Part shown: one piece after another, positions 32,116 through 38,795 of the stretch
Numbering within the stretch: the first letter of the stretch is position 1
Layout: each line of letters starts with the position of its first letter
Made by a program: the position numbers and the translations under genes
Notes under the pieces: model-generated
What the model was told of the DNA's origin: nothing
The model's input: the letters and a program-made list of their open reading frames with translations, nothing else
Databases searched by the model: none
NCBI RefSeq assembly: GCF_013294115.1
Contig: NZ_JABSNP010000030.1
Coordinates: 1 to 42,167 of the forward strand
Length of the DNA: 42,167 nucleotides
Reading direction: 5' to 3'
From: Hymenobacter caeli
GTDB taxonomy: Bacteria; Bacteroidota; Bacteroidia; Cytophagales; Hymenobacteraceae

Positions 32116-32146
32116 TTGCTATTCTTGGCGCAGCCCCGTACCTTTG
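32116..32146 (+). promoter_or_regulatory. rpmH promoter, consensus
   Basis: TTG (32116-32118), 20 bases, then TACCTTTG (32139-32146). The ATG of rpmH follows 27 bases later. Confidence 0.8.
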
Positions 32147-32173
32147 CCGGCCCAACTCGAAACTTGATTTGAC

Positions 32174-32332
32174 ATGAAACGCACCTACCAACCTTCGCAG
32201 CGCAAGCGTCGCAACAAGCACGGCTTCCGCAACCGCATGGAAACCGTCAACGGCCGCAACGTGCTGGCCCGCCGCCGTGCCAAAGGCCGCAAGCGCCTCA
32301 CCGTATCCGACGAAGGCCGCCACAAGCGCTAG
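32174..32332 (+). CDS. rpmH: 50S ribosomal protein L34
   Basis: 52 residues, too short for a 60-residue cutoff. The entire sequence follows L34: MKRTYQPSQRKRRNKHGFRN, then RMETVNGRNVLARRRAKGR and KRLTVSDEGRHKR. The position just before rnpA is the ancient conserved rpmH-rnpA arrangement. Highly basic rRNA-binding protein. The intergenic distance to rnpA is 46 bases and contains a hairpin. Confidence 0.98.
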   Translation: MKRTYQPSQRKRRNKHGFRNRMETVNGRNVLARRRAKGRKRLTVSDEGRHKR

Positions 32333-32345
32333 GGCACAAGCTGTT

Positions 32346-32378
32346 AGCTGAAAGCTAATGGCTGGCAGCTTTTCAGCT
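32346..32378 (+). other. Hairpin between rpmH and rnpA
   Basis: AGCTGAAAGCT (32346-32356) can pair with AGCTTTTCAGCT (32367-32378), with one unpaired base. An in-frame ATG (32358) falls in the loop, and the likely rnpA start (32379) follows immediately after the stem, so the structure may control access to the start. Confidence 0.5.
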
Positions 32379-32867
32379 ATGGAACCAACCCAATCCCTCG
32401 GTTTCCTCTCCTCCGCGGAGAGCGGGCCGGCGGGTGAGGCCGTTCCCACCGCGCCGAAGAGGTCTCATACCTTCCCCAAAGAGGAACACCTGTGCCGCAA
32501 AAAGCTCATCGACGAGCTTTTTGGGAAGCAGAGTTCCTCTTTTGGCGTTTACCCGCTCCGCATCGTGTGGTTGAAAAGCGAGGCACCCACCGGGGCCCCG
32601 CCCCAGGTGCTCATCAGCGTGAGCAAGCGCGGCTTCAAGCGGGCCGTGGACCGCAACCGCCTCAAGCGCCTCATCCGCGAGGCCTACCGCCTCAACAAAC
32701 ACCGGCTGCTGGAGCACCCCGGAGGCCATCCGGTGGGCGTGTTGGGAATTATTTATACCGGTAAGGAAAAAAGTGCGTTGGCGTTGGTGGAAAAAAAATT
32801 AATTTCCGCCTTCCATCGTTTGCTCGGTACCGCGGCCCTTGGTTTGGCTTTGCCGCCCACCGCGTAG
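32379..32867 (+). CDS. rnpA: Ribonuclease P protein component
   Basis: 162 residues from ATG 32379 (169 from ATG 32358, which lies in the hairpin loop). It is the protein subunit of RNase P, which cuts tRNA leaders. The core begins at HTFPKEEHLCRKKLIDELF, continues through RIVWLKSEA and has the conserved RNA-binding block ISVSKRGFKRAVDRNRLKRLIREAYRLNK (~residue 87-116; only part quoted as continuous motif in the family). The N-terminal ~35-residue extension (Ser/Glu/Pro-rich) is longer than in most RnpA proteins. Position after rpmH confirms identity. Confidence 0.95.
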   Translation: MEPTQSLGFLSSAESGPAGEAVPTAPKRSHTFPKEEHLCRKKLIDELFGKQSSSFGVYPLRIVWLKSEAPTGAPPQVLISVSKRGFKRAVDRNRLKRLIREAYRLNKHRLLEHPGGHPVGVLGIIYTGKEKSALALVEKKLISAFHRLLGTAALGLALPPTA

Positions 32868-32892
32868 CTTCGCCCTTCGCCCTGCCCGCTCC

Positions 32893-34590
32893 ATGACTTC
32901 CCGCCACAAACTTTACGCCGGCTTGGCGCTTAGCAGCGCCGCGCTGCTGTTCTCGTTCCGCTCGGCCTCCGACAACGAGCGCTACTTCGAGATTGCGAAG
33001 AACCTCGACATTTTCGCCACGACTTTCCGGGAGGTGAACACCTACTACGTGGACGAAATTAACCCCGGCAAGCTGGTGAAAACGGGCATCGACGCCATGC
33101 TCAAGTCGCTCGACCCCTACACCAACTACATCCCGGAAGACGACATCGAGGACTTTCGCACCATGACCACCGGCCAGTACGGCGGCATCGGGGCCGTGGT
33201 GGTGAAGCGCAACGGCAAAACCGTGGTGCAGAGCGCCTACGAAGGCTACCCAGCCCAAAAAGCTGGCCTGCTGCCGGGCGACGAAATCCTGAACATCAAC
33301 GGGGTAATCGTCGACAAAAAGTCGAACGCTGATATCAGCAAGCTGCTCAAGGGCCAGGCCCAGTCGGTGGTAAAGCTGCTCGTGACCCGCTACGGCCAGG
33401 ACAAGCCGCTGGAAGTGGCCGTCACGCGCGATAAAATTCAGGTCGAAAACGTGCCTTATGTGGGCATGATTTCGCCCGAAGTTGGCTATTTCCAATTGGC
33501 CGGCTTCACCGTGGACGCGGGCAAGGAGGTGCGTGCCGCTGTTACCAAGCTGAAAGCCCAGGGCGCGAAAAAAATCGTGTTCGACATCCGCGACAACCCC
33601 GGCGGTCTGCTCAACGAAGCCGTGAACATTTCCAACCTGTTCATCGACAAGGGCCTCGACGTGGTGAGCACCAAGGGCAAGGTGACGGAGTGGAACAAAA
33701 CCTACAAAGCCCTCGACGTACCGCTTGACACCCAGATTCCGGTGGCCATTATCACGAGCAACCGCTCGGCCTCGGCCTCAGAAATCGTGTCGGGCGTGTT
33801 GCAGGACTACGACCGCGCCGTGCTGGTGGGCGAGCGCACCTTCGGCAAGGGCCTCGTGCAAGCCACCCGGCCCCTTAGCTACAACTCGCAGCTGAAGGTG
33901 ACGACCGCCAAGTACTACATCCCCAGCGGCCGCTGCATCCAGGAAATCGATTACAGCCACCGCGCCGACGACGGCACGCTGGGCAAATTCCCCGATTCGC
34001 TGCGCACGGCCTTTAAAACCACCGCCGGCCGCACCGTGTACGACGGCGGCGGTGTGGCCCCCGACGTGGAAGTAGCCGACCGCGAAATTGCCGACATCAC
34101 CCGCGTACTGCTCCAGAAAAGCTATTTGTTCGACTACGCCACCCGCTTCCGGTCCGAGCACGCCACCATCGCGCCTCCCCGCGAGTTCAAGCTTTCAGAA
34201 GCTGATTACCAGAAATTTGTGGCCTACCTCCAGGGCAAAAACATCAGCTACAGCACCGACGCCGAAAAAGCCCTCACCGACCTCAGCAAGAAGGTGAAGG
34301 AAGAAAAACACTACGACGACGTAAAGCCCGAGTTGGAAGCCATGCGCCGCAAAATGACCGTCAACAAGGCCAACGACTTACAGCGCTTCAAGCCCGAGAT
34401 TAAGGAAATTCTGGAGCAGGAAATCGTGTCGCGCTACTACTACGAGAAGGGCCGCACCGAAGCCGGCTTCGACGACGACCCCAACATCCTCGCCGCCGTG
34501 GCCGTCCTCAACGACCCCAACCGCTACGCCGCCCTGCTGAAACCCAGCGGCCAAGCCGCCAGCGCCCGCAAGTCGGCCGGTACGAAGTAG
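32893..34590 (+). CDS. S41 carboxyl-terminal processing protease (CtpA type)
   Basis: 565 residues from ATG 32893. An N-terminal membrane anchor or signal (LYAGLALSSAALLFSFRSAS) is followed by the S41 helical region (LDPYTNYIPEDDIEDF), a PDZ domain (~residue 100-180: GGIGAVVVKRNGKTVV, AGLLPGDEILNINGV), and the protease core FDIRDNPGGLLNEAV, NRSASASEIVSG (Ser294 the probable nucleophile) and GERTFGKGLVQ (Lys319), 25 residues apart as in known tail-specific proteases. A long C-terminal extension (~400-565) is typical of Bacteroidota members. Its last 33 codons are duplicated downstream (34972-35074). Confidence 0.95.
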   Translation: MTSRHKLYAGLALSSAALLFSFRSASDNERYFEIAKNLDIFATTFREVNTYYVDEINPGKLVKTGIDAMLKSLDPYTNYIPEDDIEDFRTMTTGQYGGIGAVVVKRNGKTVVQSAYEGYPAQKAGLLPGDEILNINGVIVDKKSNADISKLLKGQAQSVVKLLVTRYGQDKPLEVAVTRDKIQVENVPYVGMISPEVGYFQLAGFTVDAGKEVRAAVTKLKAQGAKKIVFDIRDNPGGLLNEAVNISNLFIDKGLDVVSTKGKVTEWNKTYKALDVPLDTQIPVAIITSNRSASASEIVSGVLQDYDRAVLVGERTFGKGLVQATRPLSYNSQLKVTTAKYYIPSGRCIQEIDYSHRADDGTLGKFPDSLRTAFKTTAGRTVYDGGGVAPDVEVADREIADITRVLLQKSYLFDYATRFRSEHATIAPPREFKLSEADYQKFVAYLQGKNISYSTDAEKALTDLSKKVKEEKHYDDVKPELEAMRRKMTVNKANDLQRFKPEIKEILEQEIVSRYYYEKGRTEAGFDDDPNILAAVAVLNDPNRYAALLKPSGQAASARKSAGTK

Positions 34591-34592
34591 CA
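34490..34592 (+). repeat. Direct repeat copy 1: 3' end of the S41 protease gene
   Basis: 103 bases from the second base of codon 533 through the TAG stop and two bases beyond. Copy 2 is at 34972-35074, offset 482 bases. Only three positions differ (34560 C/T, 34578 C/G, 34581 T/G), all at third codon positions and synonymous. Confidence 0.97.
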
Positions 34593-34638
34593 GTTTACGG
34601 GCCCCGCCTACATCGTAATCAATTATCTACTCTTTCTT

Positions 34639-34971
34639 ATGACTGCCGATCAACGATTAGACCAACTTGAACCCTTAGTTTCCCAAACGCTCGCTGTTGC
34701 TGACCGCCACACTGCCCAGCTTAAACAGTTGGTCAGTTTGGTCCTGCAACAAACTGAAATAGCAATGCAGCAAAGTGACAACGTTCAATTTGCGCTTAAT
34801 GAATTGGGCGATATAAAAAACGAATTGGGCGGTATAAAAAACGAATTGGGCGGTATAAAACGTGAAGTAATAGGATTGAAAGAAAACCAAACTGTTGCAG
34901 ACACCAAGTTTGCTGCGATGGATACCAAGCTTGACCTCATTCTTGGCTTACTTGGTGGAAACAAGAAATAA
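34639..34971 (+). CDS. Small coiled-coil protein inside the duplicated-tail cassette
   Basis: 110 residues. No signal peptide. An N-terminal amphipathic helix (MTADQRLDQLEPLVSQTLAV) leads into three near-identical heptads (NELGDIK, NELGGIK, NELGGIK), then REVIGLKENQ and a C-terminal KLDLILGLLGG, so a long parallel coiled coil is predicted. The gene is visibly AT-rich compared with the GC-rich flanks. Its TAA stop (34969-34971) is directly followed by the second copy of the protease 3' end. No function is recognised; similar short coiled-coil proteins in Bacteroidota are annotated only as hypothetical. Confidence 0.8.
   Translation: MTADQRLDQLEPLVSQTLAVADRHTAQLKQLVSLVLQQTEIAMQQSDNVQFALNELGDIKNELGGIKNELGGIKREVIGLKENQTVADTKFAAMDTKLDLILGLLGGNKK
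34801..34863 (+). repeat. Three 21-bp tandem repeats coding for heptads
   Basis: Units at 34801-34821, 34822-34842 and 34843-34863 share the pattern GAATTGGGCGGTATAAAA with single changes. Each codes seven residues, so copy-number change would lengthen or shorten the coiled coil by exact heptads without a frameshift. Confidence 0.9.
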
Positions 34972-35074
34972 TCGCCGCCGTGGCCGTCCTCAACGACCCC
35001 AACCGCTACGCCGCCCTGCTGAAACCCAGCGGCCAAGCCGCTAGCGCCCGCAAGTCGGCGGGGACGAAGTAGCA
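34972..35074 (+). repeat. Direct repeat copy 2: orphan 3' end of the S41 protease gene
   Basis: Copy of 34490-34592 with three synonymous differences. It begins at the base after the coiled-coil gene's stop codon and keeps the protease frame through TAG (35070-35072). It has no start codon, so it is a remnant. The lipoprotein gene begins 16 bases after its end. Confidence 0.97.
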
Positions 35075-35090
35075 CGAACAATTAGTTAGT

Positions 35091-35786
35091 ATGAAGTTGC
35101 AATCCGCTTTTTTAGGTCCTCTGGCAATTACTTGTTTCCTTTCTGCGGGATGTTCACATCAACAAGAGAAGGTGATTCCAAAAATGAACAGTGTCAATCC
35201 ATTAGCTTGGGTTGACACTGTTCATTTTAATAGTACTCTTACTGATAAACAGTGGGGACAAGTTTATTTTGCGCGTAATAACGAAGAGGATTATGAGAAA
35301 CTAACCGACACTACTAGAATCGCATTGCGCTTTTCCTGGTACCGCTCGTTTCACCATTATGTAGTCGTTCGCATTGAGAACCGTCCAGAAATCCGGGACT
35401 CAAGCGGTACTAGAAAACTGTACGAAGAATGGTTTGCTTTGTACAAAGAGAATCTATCTCGTCTCAATCATGATTGTCCGGTTAAGAAAGGAGAAAAGTG
35501 TTTTGGAAAACCGTTTCCTTACGTGCACCAACAACAAGTTGCATTGTTAGAAACTAATAAAACGCCATTAGTTGTGAAGAAATTAAAGGCGATGAAATTT
35601 TGGCAAATGCAACGTAATTATAGTACTGGGCCACACGCAGATGGTTCTGACTGGACATTGGAAGTTTATTATAAGGGAAAGTATAAAGTTGTTTCTGTGG
35701 ATGTAGAAAAACATCCTGTCAAAGATTTGTGTCTAGAAATGTTAAGATTAACAGGTTACAAAATCAAAAAGAATGAGGTATACTAG
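35091..35786 (+). CDS. AT-rich lipoprotein of unknown function
   Basis: 231 residues. The N-terminus has a lipoprotein signal with lipobox LSAGC (cysteine at residue 21, MKLQSAFLGPLAITCFLSAG then C), so a mature membrane-anchored protein of ~211 residues. The mature part has mixed charge and aromatic residues (HYVVVRIENRPEI, KLYEEWFALYKENLSRL), a CPVKKGEKC pair of cysteines, and a C-terminal WTLEVYYKGKYKVVSVDVEK strand pair. The gene is markedly AT-rich and uses A/T third positions, unlike the rest of the window, which suggests transfer from elsewhere. No family recognised. Confidence 0.85.
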   Translation: MKLQSAFLGPLAITCFLSAGCSHQQEKVIPKMNSVNPLAWVDTVHFNSTLTDKQWGQVYFARNNEEDYEKLTDTTRIALRFSWYRSFHHYVVVRIENRPEIRDSSGTRKLYEEWFALYKENLSRLNHDCPVKKGEKCFGKPFPYVHQQQVALLETNKTPLVVKKLKAMKFWQMQRNYSTGPHADGSDWTLEVYYKGKYKVVSVDVEKHPVKDLCLEMLRLTGYKIKKNEVY

Positions 35787-35817
35787 ATTGGTTAACTGTT
35801 GGAATACTTATTAAATA

Positions 35818-36504
35818 ATGCTCCTTTCCCTCGAAACCTCTTCCCCCGTTTGCTCCGTCGCGCTACACAACGTGGCCGATGGCCGCCTGATTGGCCAGTC
35901 CGAGCTGCGGCTGGAAAAATCGCACTCCACCCACCTCACCGTATTAATTGAGCAATTGCTCGAAAACACTGGCCACGCCCTGGCCGACCTCGCCGCCGTG
36001 GCCGTGAGCGACGGCCCCGGCTCCTACACGGGGTTGCGCATCGGGGCGGCGGCGGCCAAGGGCCTGTGCTTTGCGCTGGATATCCCGCTGGTGGCGGTGA
36101 GCACGCTGGGGGCCCTGGCGGCGCAGGTAGCGGCCGTGACGGCGGGGGCAGAAGAAACGCTGTTTTGCCCGATGCTGGACGCGCGGCGCATGGAGGTGTA
36201 CACAGCTATTTACGCTCACGATGGGCAGGAAGTGCTGGCTCCCGCGCCGCTCATCCTCGCACCCGGGGCCCTGGCCGAACAAATGGCCCACCGCCGGGTG
36301 CTGTGCTTTGGCAATGGCGCGGTCAAGTTCCAGCCGCTGGTAACGGAGCAGGCCAACATTGGCTTTCTGGCCGGCATCGAGCCATCGGCCGTGGCGGTGG
36401 GGGCCCTGGGCGTGGCAGCTTTTCGCCGCCAAGCGTTTCAGGACGTGGCTTATTACGAGCCGTTTTATTTGAAAGAAGTGTACACGACCACGCCTCGGTC
36501 TTGA
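35818..36504 (+). CDS. tsaB: tRNA threonylcarbamoyladenosine modification protein TsaB
   Basis: 228 residues. Actin-like ASKHA protein, partner of TsaD and TsaE in making the t6A base of ANN-decoding tRNAs. Visible are the N-terminal LLSLETSSPVCSVAL, the switch region EKSHSTHLTVLIEQLLENTG (~25-50), AVSDGPGSYTGLRIGAAAAKGL (~60-82) and FCPMLDARRMEVYTAIY (~115). A catalytic role is not expected for TsaB itself. It lies just after the AT-rich lipoprotein gene and is convergent with the zinc-ribbon gene, only 9 bases away. Confidence 0.94.
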   Translation: MLLSLETSSPVCSVALHNVADGRLIGQSELRLEKSHSTHLTVLIEQLLENTGHALADLAAVAVSDGPGSYTGLRIGAAAAKGLCFALDIPLVAVSTLGALAAQVAAVTAGAEETLFCPMLDARRMEVYTAIYAHDGQEVLAPAPLILAPGALAEQMAHRRVLCFGNGAVKFQPLVTEQANIGFLAGIEPSAVAVGALGVAAFRRQAFQDVAYYEPFYLKEVYTTTPRS

Positions 36505-36513
36505 GTTTTTGTG

Positions 36514-36684
36514 CTAATGCCGGTAGCCCTGCCAGGTGCCACCGTAGCGGTAGCCCAGTCGGGGCTTCGCTTCGATGCAACAGTTCTTGCAAACGAAAAA
36601 CCACCCCTTGCCGCCGGCCTGCGTCTGAATGCGGTACAGCGTAGTAGCTTCCTGCTGGCAATGTGCACAAAACTTCGTTTTCAT
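36514..36684 (-). CDS. 56-residue zinc-ribbon protein
   Basis: 56 residues, below the usual length cutoff. Two cysteine pairs, CAHC (residues 6-9) and CKNC (32-35, followed by a third Cys), frame a short beta region KGWFFV and the end GYRYGGTWQGYRH. This spacing and the C-terminal YGGTW motif resemble small zinc-ribbon proteins widespread in bacteria with unknown role. Evidence for a real gene: the paired cysteines, and the match of start, stop and length with no frame interruption. It converges with tsaB and diverges from the DUF2480 gene. Confidence 0.78.
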   Translation of the reverse strand: MKTKFCAHCQQEATTLYRIQTQAGGKGWFFVCKNCCIEAKPRLGYRYGGTWQGYRH

Positions 36685-36771
36685 AGTTGCTGACTCGTTG
36701 TGGCCCTCCGCTGTAACTGTTCCCTGTGAAACACTGTTTTTAGTTTATTCTCTCGATATTTCCTTGTAGAT

Positions 36772-37296
36772 ATGGAACCGCTCTTCACTAACCGCGTCGC
36801 CAACAGCGGCCTCGTTACCCTCAACCTGGAAGAATTTATTCATTCCGGAGAACGGGTGCTGTACGACATCAAAGACAACCTGTTCCACGGCCTCATCCTG
36901 CGCGAAAAGGATTTTCGCGAGTTCATCAAAACCCACGACTGGGCCCGGTACGATGGCCAGAACGTAGCCATCGTCTGCTCGGCCGACGCCATTGTGCCCA
37001 CCTGGGCCTACATGCTGCTCGCCATCAAGCTGCAAAACCACGCCCACCGCTACGTCTTCGGCAACCTGGAGGCCCTGGAACAATCGTTGTTCGAGGAAGC
37101 TATTGCCGGCCTCGACGCCGAAGAATACCGCGACGCCAAGGTGGTAGTGAAGGGCTGCGGCGAGAAGCCCGTGCCCACATTTGCCTACGTGGCCATTATG
37201 CAAAAGCTGCTGCCCGTCACGAGCAGCATCATGTACGGTGAGCCGTGCAGCACCGTCCCGCTCTACAAAAAACCCAAAGCCGCGGTTGCAGAGTAA
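36772..37296 (+). CDS. DUF2480 family protein
   Basis: 174 residues, the usual length of this Bacteroidota-specific family. Characteristic blocks are NRVANSGLVTLNLEEF, SGERVLYDIKDNLFHGLILREKDF, HDWARYDGQNVAIVCSADAIVPTWAYML and the C-terminal VVVKGCGEKPVP plus IMYGEPCSTVPLYKK. No signal peptide, so probably cytoplasmic. The two conserved cysteines (GCG, PCS) recall iron-sulfur or thiol chemistry, and homologues have been placed near iron-sulfur genes, but the function is not established. Confidence 0.88.
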   Translation: MEPLFTNRVANSGLVTLNLEEFIHSGERVLYDIKDNLFHGLILREKDFREFIKTHDWARYDGQNVAIVCSADAIVPTWAYMLLAIKLQNHAHRYVFGNLEALEQSLFEEAIAGLDAEEYRDAKVVVKGCGEKPVPTFAYVAIMQKLLPVTSSIMYGEPCSTVPLYKKPKAAVAE

Positions 37297-37321
37297 CGAA
37301 TTTTACCGTTGGCACAGTAGG

Positions 37322-37345
37322 AAAAATGCGCTTCGGCGCTTTTTT
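37322..37345 (+). terminator. UUCG-loop terminator after DUF2480 gene
   Basis: A short stem GCGC (37328-37331) closes a TTCG tetraloop and pairs with GCGC (37336-37339), flanked by A5 before and a T6 run after. Confidence 0.75.
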
Positions 37346-37380
37346 CATTTTAGACGGTGCAAAGCCCGACATTTGCTAGC

Positions 37381-38736
37381 GTGCAAAATCAACCATACAA
37401 GATAAGTTTCCTCACCGGTGCGGCCATTGTGGTGGCCAATATGGTAGGCACGGGCGTTTTTACTAGCCTCGGGTTTCAGGTGCTCGACATCCAGAGCGGC
37501 TTCGCGCTGCTCGCGCTGTGGGTGGTGGGGGGCCTCATTGCGCTCTGCGGGGCCGTGTGCTACGGCGAGCTGGCCGCTGCCATGCCGCGCTCGGGCGGCG
37601 AATACCACTACCTGGGGCAGATTTACCACCCGGCGCTGGGTTTTTTGTCGGGCTGGGTGTCGGCCACCGTGGGCTTCGCGGCCCCCACGGCCCTAGCGGC
37701 CCTGGCCTTGGGCGAGTACGCTAAAAGCGTGTGGCCCAGCCTGGGGCAGGTGCTGCTACAAGGCACCACCACCACGGGGGCTACGCTGCTGGGGGTGGGC
37801 GTGGTGCTCGCCCTGGCTTTGGTCCACGGCACCAGTACCCGCGCCGGCAGCCGCCTGCAAGTGGTAATCACGGCCCTGAAAGTTGGCGTTTTGGTGGCGT
37901 TTATCGGGGCCGGCCTGTTGGCAGGGGAGGGGCAGCCCTTGCATTACGCCCCCGATGCGGCCGGCTGGCGGGCAGTGCTCAGCCCCGCTTTTGCCGTCAG
38001 CCTGGTTTACGTAAGCTACGCCTACTCGGGCTGGAACGCCGCCGCGTACCTCACCGGCGAAATTCACAACCCCGGCCGCAACCTTTCGCGCATCCTGCTG
38101 GCCGGCACCGCCGCCGTACTCCTATTATATGTAGGGCTGAATTACGTGTTCCTGCGTTCCACGCCGCTGGCCGGCCTGAAGGGCCAGGTGGAAGTCGGTT
38201 TCGTGGCGGCCACCTCGCTGTTCGGGGCCGCGGCGGGCCGCCTCACGGGCGGCATCATCGCAGCCTTGCTGGTGTCCACCATCAGTTCGATGATATTTGC
38301 GGGCCCCCGCATCGTGCAGACAATGGGCGAAGATTTGCCGGCCCTGCGCTTCCTGGCTCCTAAAAGCCGCGCTGGCATTCCCGTGCGGGCCCTTGTGCTG
38401 CAAGTTGCCATCACGCTGGTATTCATTCTGCGGCCCAAGTTCAAAGAAGTTCTGGTGTACGCCGGCTTCGTGCTGAACCTGTTCACTTTCCTCACGGTGC
38501 TGGGCTTGTTTGTGCTACGCTGGCGTAAGCCCGGCTTGCCGCGCCCCTACCGCGCCTGGGGCTACCCGCTCACGCCACTGCTTTTCCTGGGCCTGAGCGG
38601 CTGGACGCTCGCCTTCATCCTGCGCGACAAGCCCACCGAGTCGAAGTATGGCTTGTACACGTTGATTGCTGGCCTCGTGATATACCTGCTAACCACGCGC
38701 ATTTTCCGCGTCGCGCGGCCTGCGCCAAACCCGTAA
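37381..38736 (+). CDS. APC-superfamily amino acid permease (GTG start)
   Basis: 451 residues from GTG 37381, which lies 5 bases after a GACATTTG -7-like element; an earlier GTG at 37357 lies upstream of that element. About twelve membrane segments. The N-terminal unwound helix motif VGTGVFTSLGFQVL (~residue 25) and the sixth-helix region fit the LAT/APC transporters that exchange amino acids (signature VYVSYAYSGWNAAAYLTGEI at ~200-220). Substrate is not determinable. It follows the DUF2480 gene after a terminator. Confidence 0.9.
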   Translation: MQNQPYKISFLTGAAIVVANMVGTGVFTSLGFQVLDIQSGFALLALWVVGGLIALCGAVCYGELAAAMPRSGGEYHYLGQIYHPALGFLSGWVSATVGFAAPTALAALALGEYAKSVWPSLGQVLLQGTTTTGATLLGVGVVLALALVHGTSTRAGSRLQVVITALKVGVLVAFIGAGLLAGEGQPLHYAPDAAGWRAVLSPAFAVSLVYVSYAYSGWNAAAYLTGEIHNPGRNLSRILLAGTAAVLLLYVGLNYVFLRSTPLAGLKGQVEVGFVAATSLFGAAAGRLTGGIIAALLVSTISSMIFAGPRIVQTMGEDLPALRFLAPKSRAGIPVRALVLQVAITLVFILRPKFKEVLVYAGFVLNLFTFLTVLGLFVLRWRKPGLPRPYRAWGYPLTPLLFLGLSGWTLAFILRDKPTESKYGLYTLIAGLVIYLLTTRIFRVARPAPNP

Positions 38737-38795
38737 CTTTCGGTTTTCAAGATAAGGGTGCCGGCGGGGCCCCTGCATTTTCATTCCTTATATAT

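Noticed and set aside
34801..34863. Short repeats as a possible CRISPR array
   Set aside because: The units are contiguous, in frame with a coiled-coil gene and without spacers.
34593..35817. Prophage or integrative element
   Set aside because: No integrase, recombinase, tRNA target or phage gene is present; only two small genes and a duplicated gene tail are seen.
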